Positions 35,966-46,200 of a DNA stretch of 64,000 nucleotides are shown here, piece by piece. The position numbers and the translations under genes are program-made. Source of the DNA: Euryodendron excelsum. Its lineage: Eukaryota > Streptophyta > Magnoliopsida > Ericales > Pentaphylacaceae. How positions within the stretch are numbered: position 1 is the stretch's first letter; every line of letters begins with the position of its first letter. Below the pieces are notes generated by a model that did no database searches, was not told where the DNA came from, and worked only from the letters and a program-made list of their open reading frames with translations. The stretch is taken from contig CM065379.1 in assembly GCA_033060915.1 (NCBI GenBank), positions 24,846,818-24,910,817 on the forward strand. Direction: 5' to 3'.

Positions 35966-38037
35966 ATTGCTCCCAAGAAAGTGCAACATCCACCTAGGGA
36001 TCCTATTATCACTCGGCACAAAGCATCATTGATGGCTGCTAACCCTGAAGAATCCTCTCAAGTCTCTCGAGAGGAAGTTAATGAAATGAGGACTAAGATG
36101 GATGAGATGCTCAAATTCATTCAAACTCTGGCCATGAAGGATACTATTGCGGTCCCGTCATCATCAACGACTTCATCTAAAGACCTTGAACCCGCTAATC
36201 CGAGGATCTTACGTCAGTCTGACAATGTTGGGAAACCAAAGAAGATGCCAAAATGGTCAATACTGAAGAAGAGGATACCATATTGCTTTCACCTGTTACG
36301 AAGAAGGCCCCTCTAGACCCTCTTAATCTGAAAATCCAAGGGTTGGAGGATTCGTTGTGAAGTCTCCATGGCCATGATGCTTACGGATTCACTTCCTATG
36401 ATGAGCTATGTTTCTTCCTTGACCACCCGAGGCCTGCTAAGTTTAAAATGCCTGACTTCTAGAAGTACGACGGTACCGGTAACCCTGTTGCTCATCTTCG
36501 TCTATATGCTGGAACACTAAGTGGGCATGGCAACGACCCGAAGCTCCTTATGCAGTTATTCCAACACAGCCTCACCAGGTCGGCTCTACAATGGTTCGCT
36601 CGTCTGGACTTAAGGAAGATCACAACCTGGATGGAGTTAGTCAATGCATTCAAAGCCCAATACCGTCACAACATCGATCTCACTTCCGATCGCTAGTCCT
36701 TGATGACGATGAGCAAGGGTGAGAAGGAGAGTTTTAAAGCATACGCCCTAAGATGGAAGGAGGCCGCTGCACAAGTTAATCCCCCGTTGGAAGAGAAGGA
36801 GTATGTACAACTATTTATACATAATTTTCAAGGTATATTCTATGAGAAACTCTGCGCAAGTGTGGAAAAAAGCTTCTCAGAACTCATCATGCAAGGGGAA
36901 ATGATAGAAAATGGCCTCAAGACAGGAAGAATCACAGATCCCTATGCCAAGACTGGAGAAAATACCACCAACATAGCCAAGAAGGTGGCTACTACAAGGG
37001 GCACAATCAGGAAGAAAAGCGAAGTGTCTGCTATTCTGCCTAGCCAATCACCCCAATATCGACCCCCGCTCTAATCACCCCAAGTCCTGCCCTTGCCCAC
37101 CTTGACCATGCCTACTCCAACCCCTTACTATGGCCCCGCTGGGGCACGACCCAACTTTAATAGACCTGCTCGACGCATCCGTGCCTTTGACGCCTTAGCA
37201 TGCACCCAAACCGAGGCCTACCATAGCCTTCTAAAGAATAACATCCTAAAACCCATACCTGCTCGCCCGTTGCTAAGCCCTCTACCCCCAACCTTTAATG
37301 CTGCCCTTACATGTGAGTATCATTCAGGTGGCCAGGGGCATGACACCGAAAGCTGCTTTGCTCTCAAGCATAAGATTCAAGACCTGATCGACAATAAGAC
37401 CATCGATCTGCAGTCGGTAAAACCTGCTCCCACTCCCAATGTGACTGCTAACCCTCTACCAGATCACACCGTCAATATGATACTAGTAGAAATGGAGGGC
37501 GAGGGAGTGTTTGACGAGCCTGACGCCAAGGACTATGAGGACGATTGGGAGACTGAGGAAGAAGATGACTGGGAGGAGGATCTCCCATTATGCCCAATCT
37601 ATCTCCATAACGCTGATGAAGTGCCTGATGCTTCCGACTGGCCCATTGAGAAGCCAATGTTCTTGGGAGATGAGACTACTGAAAACATGGTTACTGATGG
37701 ATGGGGTGCTGAGTTTCTGCATCCGAAATATGCCGCGGCCAAACGTCATTTGCTAGAGAGTCATTGGCCTACCAATGAGTACAACTATGAATAAATGAGC
37801 TGGAGGATAGAGAAGCCAAGAGCACAAGCAGAGCCATTTGAATTGGAAGGGGGTGAGCTGGTCACCCTATTTACAGAAGAACCCGCTACACAAAACAAGA
37901 GGTAGGCTGACAACCGCATCAACAGTGTCAACGCCTGTGGAGCTCTAGGGGAAGCCTTTGCTTATCTCGCCTTGGCAGAGGATCCGGGTCGCGAATGGAG
38001 CATCGAAGATGTGGGGATTGTCCCAAGGCCGTACTAA
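35966..38037 (+). pseudogene. gag of a Tat/Ogre-like element, decayed
   Basis: Gag forms the particle that packages the element RNA. The N-terminal part is open in one frame (35,966-36,316), and a single frameshift near 36,245 moves the reading to a second frame that continues to 38,037. In that frame there are stops at 36,358, 36,460, 36,694, 37,072, 37,792, 37,903 and 38,035. The capsid-like core (36,440-36,940) has KYDGTGNPVAHLRLY, ALQWFARL and ESFKAYALRWKEAA words, and FYEKL further on, as in Tat gags. A zinc-knuckle-like C-X2-H-X5-H-X4-C lies at 37,312-37,356. An acidic stretch follows (37,510-37,590). Past 37,795 reading continues only to 38,037, and no protease or other pol domain follows. 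It is not functional as it stands. Confidence 0.88.
37312..37356 (+). other. Variant zinc-knuckle motif in gag
   Basis: CEYHSGGQGHDTESC keeps two Cys and two His in the order C, H, H, C, instead of the usual CCHC spacing of C-X2-C-X4-H-X4-C. It sits at the gag C-terminus, where the nucleic-acid-binding knuckle belongs. Confidence 0.6.
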
Positions 38038-40097
38038 AATGGATTCCTTGCAAGAGCGTACAAGAGAGGGGTGTTGTCGCCCACTTTCTTTCTATCCCTC
38101 TTACTTCCTGTCTTTAAATTCATGATTACATCTTCTTATTGTTTAAAAATTTTATACTTTCCGTGAAAATAATAATAATAATCAAATAACAGTCTTCTAT
38201 TCCATTGTTGTTGTCTTGTCTTCCCTGGGGAATAGTGACTACTTTCTACGCAAGGGGCGTGGTTTATCTTATGGAATGATCCAACTCAAAGGGATGATAG
38301 CATGAGTTAACCACTCGCCAAATGATCAGCCTTCCACAGAGAGAGAGAATAAGGATGAGTGAGGATACTACCCAAAGGCAGCACTTGCAAGACTCTGAGG
38401 TTAAGTGATGTGTGGCCAGTTTATCAAAATGAAAAGAAGCCATCTTTCATTTCCCCACATATAAAGAATAAATAACTGATTAAATGACTAAATGTGCTCA
38501 TCTTCCCCTTTGCTTAACCCCTAGTGCCTCGCGGAAAGCGAAAATTTTCTTTGTTAACCCTGATCCAAGACTGTCCTCCCCACACTGGGGCAGACAATAG
38601 TTGAGAACTTTAGGAATGGTATCCACCCTCGCTGTGTTAAAAGCAGCAATGAAAGCTCTATGGATCAAGCAATCTAATTCAAAGTGAAGGGAGGCCCTCA
38701 TTTCATTTCCCATACAGTCAAAAGCAACCCATTGCCAAACTCGTTCAGCCACTTATCCTTTCTTAACAAAACCCCAACCTAGGGATCACCGCCCACACTG
38801 GATATATTGAACTATCAAGGGTTAAAGAATTGTTTCGTTTCATAAAAGAAAAGAAAAGAAATAGAAAGAAAAAGCAAAAGAAAGGAGTTGCCAAGGGGCA
38901 AGAGGCCAAAAAAAGAAAAAAAGAAAAAAAAAACCATGATTCTAAGGAAAGGCCTGAAGACAATCATGATTGGGTCATCTTCAAAGGCATAATGAGAAGA
39001 TCAAATAAGAAGAAAGACATGTTTATCTCAAAAAGTCTATAGAAGGGGTGACAGAAAAAGATTATTTTTACCCTGAGAAATATGTGGTCAAAAGCAAGAA
39101 GGAAATTTAAAAGTGATCCTAGGAAAACCTAGTAGGTACCATAGGTTTGAGCCTTTACCCTTTCTTGCGAAACCCTGAAACCATGGCTTACATTACAACC
39201 CTATTAAAGTCCTCTCTGATTGAAAGCAGATTGCTTAATCTAAATGAGTTAGATTCGTTGCCAAAGCTAAAAAAAAAAAAAAAAGAAAAAAAAAAAGAAA
39301 AATGCTAATCCTACTGAAAAACAGTTAAGGACAGTTTGGATCTAAACCTTGCTGAAGACAACATTGAATTTGAGCCTACATATGCCGTTGTTTCTAAAAC
39401 CCCATAACCTAGCCTACATTATGGTCCTAAATAAAGTCTTCTTAGATTGAAATGACTGGCCACTTATCGCTCTGCCAAAGGTCAGGTAAGTTGTTGCTAA
39501 GACCCCGAGAGTCGAGAGTCTCAACCCAATAACCCTACACACTAACCCTAAGACAAAGAGTTGGGGGCAATCAAGAGGTTGAGTAAAGAACAAAATGCTA
39601 TCATCCAATTGAGGTAAGGTTGAGCTAGAAGAGAGGCTAAAATCCCCGAAGAGGAGGGAGTTACCATTCCCAAGGCTACAAGTCTAACAGCACCCTGTGT
39701 CATTCTATTAGCATATTTCTAACTTGTGCATATGTTAAAAAAAATAATAAAAAAATAAAAATAAAAAAAAAATAAAAATAATAATAAGTAAATAAAAATA
39801 ATAATAATAATAACAATAAAAAAATCAGCATGGGCTTTGCACACATAGGATATAACTTCCTATAGAAATAGAAGTCACCAACATCAACTCATGTAATAAA
39901 TATCTAACATCATCATACATCACATGCATCTGATCATATGCCTAGCTGTAAAGATCATAAATGTATCTGTCTATCCATGCATCTAAGTACCATAAACATT
40001 CATTTTTGTACAAAATATCATAATAAAACTGTCTAACATAAATACAACTCAGGGACCAGGGGCAAAAGAGGATCAGAATCTCCACAAGGGGCATCTA
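38038..40097 (+). mobile_element. Non-coding spacer of the 19.5-kb element
   Basis: No gene is seen. 38,040-39,650 matches 1,560-3,600 of the window with the same kinds of modules. A-rich runs lie at 38,840-38,935 and 39,268-39,301, and an (AAT)n-like low-complexity block at 39,736-39,825. In complete Tat elements pol would be found downstream of gag; here the spacer stands in that place. Confidence 0.75.
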
Positions 40098-40184
40098 TCA
40101 CAGATCGAAGTCAATATCATCTAGATCAAAATCCCCGAAACCCGGCATCGGAGGAGGGGGGTAACTACTCGAAGCACCACCATC

Positions 40185-40272
40185 CTGTAGGAAAGATAAA
40201 ACCAAAATCAGCCGTAAGCAAAAGGAGCTAAACAACGGCAAAGCAATAAGGAGCAAAGAGAGAATAACTTAC
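40185..40272 (-). other. Predicted 88-bp intron in the antisense gene
   Basis: On the minus strand it starts GTAAGT at 40,272 and ends TTTCCTACAG at 40,185, with a CTGAT branch-like word about 30 bases before the end. Removing it joins codon 556 in phase to a 28-codon exon ending in TGA at 40,100-40,098. Without splicing the frame would add 14 unrelated codons. Confidence 0.75.
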
Positions 40273-41941
40273 CCCCCCACCACCCATCTGAGATAACCGA
40301 GCCGTCAGAAAAGCTATCTCGGCCTGGTACTGGTCCCTCTCCATCTGGTACCGATCTCTCTGGTCTCTCACAGCAAACTCGGCCTGGGGCACATATCCTC
40401 CAGCACGGCGCCATAGGTCAACCACCTCCTGGCCAACAGCATACCCGCCGACTACTACCTCAAACCGGGTGAAGGCACCAACCGAATGGGCTCCAAAGTG
40501 CGCAACATAATCCGTATCCGGAGGAAGCAAGAACTCGGCACCCGGCTGACGCTCCTGATAAGGGATAGGCACTCCTGCCACCAGAGCTCCAAACATATAC
40601 TCTGGTAGAGCTCTTGCTGATCGGAACTCCTCGTGAAACTGCCGCCAATGCTGGTCTCCAGGATAGGACTCCCAGGTGTCATCACTGAGAAAAGCAGCTC
40701 TCGATAAGGACAACGGGACCAGGTACCGGACTGTCTCGTAATGGACTGATCCAATGAAGGGCCGCCAGGTCACATCTCTCGCCTCAATCAGCTCCAGGTT
40801 AGCCCGAAGCGTCACGAAGTTAGTAATCTCTGATCGCTGGGCTACCCGGTCACGAGCCCACCTCAAAGCACGAGGATAGAGATCATCCTCAACGACTGCA
40901 GGGCGACACATCGGCAGGTACTCGTAACTCCATCAGATAAGGAAGGGCCAAAAGCTAGTCATGCTGCCCCAACGAGAAGAAGTCCAAACCCGCATCGATC
41001 GAAGAAAGCAGCCAAAAGAAAAGGACCCCCGGTCCAACTCAGACAAAGCTCCCAGATCGGCTACTATACTCACCAAACGACACGGCACGAGTGACTTGTT
41101 GTTGTTGCAGAAGCAATTAAAGATGATGTACAACACAAGTCGCCATCTCATGATGTCCCGCCGGGCAGGCGATGGCTCAGTAGCAAAAGTACGCTCACCC
41201 TGACTAATCCAAGAGACTGGGAAGGCAGAACGCTCAGGCTGAGGTAAATCCAACAGCAAGCAGGCCTCGTCCCTGCTGATCGGGTGCAGGGTGATCTGCT
41301 GGCCGACAAAGGAGAGTCCTATAATAATCGCCCAATCTAAAGGAGTGGGGCCTAACTCGAAGCTGACAAAATGGAAGGTCCCAGTCTCCCCGAACCACCT
41401 CTCGACAAGTGCCAATACCAAATGTCGGTCTAAGCGATTAGCCTGTAATCCCATAAAGGCGCCAAACCCGATCTCTGCCAAGAAGGTGCGGTATGATGGG
41501 GCAGCCTGCTGCATGGTCACAAAAACCTGATGAATAGCCCCTCGAAAAGCTGTATGTACCCGCGGAGGTGGCAAATGCTATCTAGAATATACACTAGGGT
41601 GATAGGCCAGATTCCTGAGAGGTGGGACATCTGGTATCTGCAAATCTCCCAAGTCGGCGTTTGTCTGCCTATACCTGGAACAAGCTCTGCCATAGCCGGT
41701 CACCTGGTCCCCAAGGCCCGGTACCTCCTCCTCGGCATCAACCTCCTCAGCAAAAGCCTGCTCAACTAGAGGAAAAGGGTCGACAGGTAGTCTACTCCAC
41801 TGCCCGCTCTGGCTGGATAAGGATCGTCTGGTGGATCGTCGACTACCTCTAGATCGACTAGAACCGCCAGCAGAATCGGTCCGGGCCGCTTTCCCCGAGC
41901 GGCGTCTCCTCTCAGAACCGTCATCACCTGCGTCTGCCATC

Positions 41942-42819
41942 CTGAAAAGGTAAGCCAAGGTAAGTGATGTAAATATACCATCCATGCAGTTTAAATAACA
42001 GTAAAATAAAACAAACAAATAACACAAAACAAATAAAGGATTTTGAATAACAAATCAAAAACGAAATCTTCACACATCTTGATTTTCCAACTCCAAATCA
42101 CGTCTCAAGGGTTCTTTGCCTTTTCCCTTCAAAAAGATTTATTTTCTAAAACTTTAACCAACTCTTTTCATAATTTCTAAAAATTTCGGCAGAGTCCCGT
42201 TTAAAAATGGCCCCTACAACGCCCATGACATCAACACAAAACACGAAATATGCGCCTTCCAACGCTACAATCACATGACAATGGCACCCGTGCACACTTT
42301 CCAATTTTTCAAAATTTTCAAAACTCATGTTTTATTTTTCAAATAAATCAATTGTTTTCAAAAGGCTTCCAAAATTTTTCAAAATCACCTCAAATGTTTT
42401 CAAAATACTCCTACATTTTTCCAAATTTCAAACTTCAAAAATTTCATCAATTTCTTGAATTTTCTAATTTTTTCTAATTTTCTAAATATTTTTCTAATTT
42501 TCAAAAAATAAAAAATTCACTGAGTTTTCAAAAAATCACGAAACTTCATACGGTTGTTAAACACATTTTTCTAAGGCACATTGCACAAAAACATAGCCAG
42601 AAAACCTAATACCCATGCTTATAGGAACAAATTTCCTATTCCTACAAAAAACCCCCTTCACACATTTACATATAATCGCTCAAATTCAATCAAACAACCA
42701 TCAAATTGCAAAAACAACATCACCAAAGTGTTCAAAACATATCAAAACACTAATTTCTACTATTCACATGATTCAAACGAAGTTCTACACATCAAGATCA
42801 ACAAAATTTGAAAACTCAC
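41942..42819 (-). other. Predicted 878-bp 5' UTR intron in the antisense gene
   Basis: On the minus strand the donor is CCAAAAG|GTGAGT (intron base 1 at 42,819) and the acceptor is ACCTTTTCAG|G directly before the start ATG. The body is rich in A and T, as expected for a plant intron. The first exon would lie to the right of 42,820 and its start is not defined. Confidence 0.6.
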
Positions 42820-43243
42820 CTTTTGGAAGTTCTCTGGCAAAATCTTCTCCTCCGGCGACTTTTCCAGCGACGTGGTCTCCTTCCAGCAATCACCCGTGGT
42901 CCCCAAGGAGTGCTCTTTCAATGTCCAAGACGGATTCCTCGCAATGCCTCACAAATTTGCGAAAAACTCTTCAAATCCCATGGGTATTCGAACTAGAAAT
43001 TTTCTGGTTTAACTTTAAGCCTAGCGCCACTAACAGAGGCGCCACTACAAGTGGCGCCAGTTATAAACTTTGGGCAGTTTTGCCCTTTTTCCCGCCAAAA
43101 CTCGTTTTCGAAGGCCTTTTTGGCCCGTTATCCTTTTTCGACTCCCGTTGTCGAAAGGTTTCTAATGTCCGTCCCTCCGACTGCCTCACGGTCAACATGG
43201 GACTCTTACTCTTATTGTTTTTTGTCTTTGACAAGCAAAGACA
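42820..43243 (-). promoter_or_regulatory. Probable first exon and promoter zone of the antisense gene
   Basis: Between the donor at 42,820 and the polypurine tract lies about 420 bp with no protein I can support. It contains three GCGCCAC motifs at 43,022-43,060 like those near the LTR TATA box, and TTATAA at 43,061-43,066. Read on the minus strand the TATA-like word comes just before the motifs, so transcription could begin near 43,035. This is a guess from position. Confidence 0.4.
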
Positions 43244-43255
43244 GAAAAAGAGGGG
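43244..43255 (+). promoter_or_regulatory. Polypurine tract of the 19.5-kb element
   Basis: GAAAAAGAGGGG is followed by TAGC and the 3' LTR. It matches the tract at 10,433-10,444. Confidence 0.85.
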
Positions 43256-43259
43256 TAGC

Positions 43260-46200
43260 TATAAGCACCCCATTTTTGACCGCTCAGCAGTTTACACTCC
43301 GTCCGGACTTGTCTTCAAGTCGTTGTGGACATATTCCAATCGAAACTAATTCTCTAGGTCCAAATTCCATCTTTCCATCGCTTCGCGGGCCTGTCAGGCC
43401 CAAATAGATGCAAAATGACCGAAACGCCCTTAGGGGTATTATTCTTTCTTATTCCAATTCCAATCCCTCTCTCGAGACAGTTTATTCCTCGAAACGGTCC
43501 GAGTAGCAAAACTACTCACAAAACCGTTAGAGTGGCGGAAACACTCACAATCCAGGCACGTCTCTTCGGAGACAGTAACACCCCTTTCCAATCCCACTCT
43601 CGAGATAGTCTATTCCTCGAGACGGTTCCAATTCAGGCACGTCCTTTCGAAGACGGTAAGACCCCTTTTCAATCCCTCTCTCAAGACAGTTTATTCCTCG
43701 AGACGGTCCGAGTAGCGAAACTACTCACAAAACCGTTAGAGTAGTAGAAGTACTCACAAAACCGTTAGAGTAACGGAAATACTCACAAAACCGTTAGAGT
43801 AGCGGAAATACTCACAAAATCGTTAGAGTAGTAGAAGTACTCACAAAGCCGTTAGAGTAGCGAAAATACTCACAAAGCCGTTAGAGTAGCGAAAATACTC
43901 ACAAATCATCAACCCCGTCCGAGTAGCAGAAATACTCACAAATCATCAACCCTGTTCGAGTAACAGAAATACTCACAAATCATCAACCCCGTCCGAGTAA
44001 CGAAAATACTCACAAATCATCAACCTCGTCCGAGTAGCGGAAATACTCAATCGTTAGAGTAACCGTTAGAGTAGCAGAAATACTCACAAAACCGTTAGAG
44101 TAGCGAAAATACTCACGAATAGGTCGATATAGGGAATTGGCAACAAATCCCTGTGTCACGACGACCGCCGTTAGAGTGGCGGAAACACTCAAGACCGAGG
44201 TCAAAACCCGTGTCTGTTAGCTCACTTCGGTGAAAAACGACCAGACTACCCTTAGGACATTTTTCGAGACTTTCCGGTCAAGATGACCATTTTGCCCCTA
44301 AGCATCCGAATGCCCCGGGAACCACACCGGCTCTGGGTATCAAACCGGTAATGTCCCGAGAATACTTTTTATAGTGTTCTCAACCTTCCTTTACCTTTCC
44401 GGATCATTCCGAGTCAGTTCCGGCCAACCCGGCACAAAATGACCGTTTTGCCCCTAGAGGGCCGGTCTCCTTTTTCGACCACACCGGCTCTGGGTATCAA
44501 ACCGGTAACCTCTTGAGGCTACTTTTTATAGTAATCTCAACTCCCCTTTACCTTTCCGGATCATTCCGAGTCAGTCTCGGCAAACCCGGTACAAAATGAC
44601 CGTTTTGCCCCTGGTGGGCCAGTCTCCTTTTCCGACCACGCCAACTCTGGGAATCAAACTGGCAACCTTTGGGAACATTCTGAATAATGTTTTCAGATCC
44701 CAAGTCTTCTTCCGGGACAATCCCAGTCTGTCCCGACAGTTTCCTGGTCCGATTAACCGTTTTGCCTCTAAAGGCCCGATCAACCTTTCCGACCCACCTT
44801 ATCTTCATTTTTCAAGTCAAATACCTCCAGGACACTATTTTGAGTGTTCCTGCTCCTTTACGGCCTTCCGGGTCATTCCCGGCTCCTTCAAATCATTCCC
44901 GGACTTTCCGGAGTCACTCCTAGTGAAGCCAGGCTAAAAATTACATGGTAGTCACTAGTACAGGCGCCCAAATCTAGTCAAAGATACGTTGCTTGCCGAC
45001 CTTAAACCTTTCCTAATTGGCTGGCGCCACTAGCAGTGGCGCCAAGCCAAGAAATGGCCTGGCGCCACTCCTAGTGGCGCCAGTGTAAAGTTTGCCCTGG
45101 TGCCACTGCAACAGGCGCCAGGTTTGTCCTCCTTCTATAAATACAAAGCCTAATTCAATGTGAAGAGGGTCTGCAAACTTAACCTAAAAATCCTATATTT
45201 CGATATACAGAGCTCGAGCACCTCCAAAAACCCTAGCCTCCCAAGGTTTTCCCAAACCCTAGCCACTATACCCAAACCCTAGCCTCCTATACACTTATAC
45301 ACTCCCCCATACACTCATACACTAGCCTTCAACCATCCTTTGAAGGCTTGAAGAGCTGCCATCCAAAGCTTGAAGACAACTCTTGAAGACTGAAGGTCTT
45401 CAAAAAGACAAAGACTGAAGACCGAAGACAGCGCAGCGCGCAAAATAAAGAAGACATACGGTAGGCTTTCACTTTAATTTTCTGCATTTTCCCCCCTCTC
45501 TCTTCTCTCTCCAACCCACTTGGGTTTTCTCCATTTTAATCCCCCATCTCTTTCCCCCCTTTCTTTGCATGCTTGAAACAAGGGGATTCCCGGTCCATGT
45601 GTAGGATTGGGCTATTGGAGAGTCACCGTGTCGGGGGCTTTTTCTAGCCTAACCAAAGACCACGTGGGTCCGGCCCCCTTGATTATGTGGTGAAGCCTTA
45701 ACCTTGTATGTTCACGACCCAAAATTGCATTGTGCATATCATAGTCTTGTATCTTCCAAAAATCGTTTTCAAACTTGTTTTCAAAATTGCATCAAAATCT
45801 CTTTTTCAAAAACTTGTTTGCAAAACCACTATCCTAGGGTGATTCTAGCCTTTCCATGGCTAGGGTTGCTTTAGGAAAGTGTTACATTAAAAGTGACCTT
45901 TTTGGTCTATATTTTCAAATCTTATTGTTTTCCAAAACCACTTTCTTAAAGTGGTTCTAGCCTTCTTTTGGCTAGAATCGCTTTAGAAAAGTGAGACGTT
46001 TTCATACTTTCCAAAAACTCTCTCTTTAAAAATCTCTTCCTAAAAACCTCTTTTTCAACATACTTTCCTAAAGCTTTCCTCTCCAAAATTGTTTTCAAAA
46101 ACTCCCTTCCAAAATCTATTTTTCAAAACCCTCTTTTTCAACTCCTCTCCAAAATCTTTTCCTCAAAATTCACTTTCTAAAAACACTCCGTAAATTCACC

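Larger units (their letters stand above)
40098..42820 (-). pseudogene. Antisense spliced gene for a plant-mobile-domain (PMD-like) protein
   Basis: The coding sequence starts at 41,940 (context CAGGATGGC) and reads leftwards in one frame to 40,273, then continues in an 87-bp exon (40,184-40,098): 584 codons, interrupted by TAG at codon 121 (41,580) and TGA at codon 336 (40,935). The order is a Ser/Arg-rich basic N-terminus (codons 5-50), the PMD-like domain from about codon 125 (IGFGAFMGLQ, LDRHLVLALVERWF, TGTFHFVSFELGPTPLDW), a charged heptad-like stretch before codon 556 (RDQRDRYQMERDQYQAEI) and an acidic tail. The PMD family includes Arabidopsis MAIN and MAIL1, linked to transposon silencing, and is also known inside transposons. 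The gene lies between gag and the 3' LTR on the opposite strand. Only two stops in 584 codons and clean splice sites suggest recent loss of function. Confidence 0.85.

Noticed and set aside
40098..42820. Ordinary host gene into which elements inserted
   Set aside because: It lies inside one element bounded by matching LTRs and a CATAG duplication, and an older element has a remnant at the same place, so it travels with the element.
42615..43349. 244-codon plus-strand open frame
   Set aside because: It crosses the antisense first exon, the polypurine tract and the 3' LTR start, which no real gene would do here.
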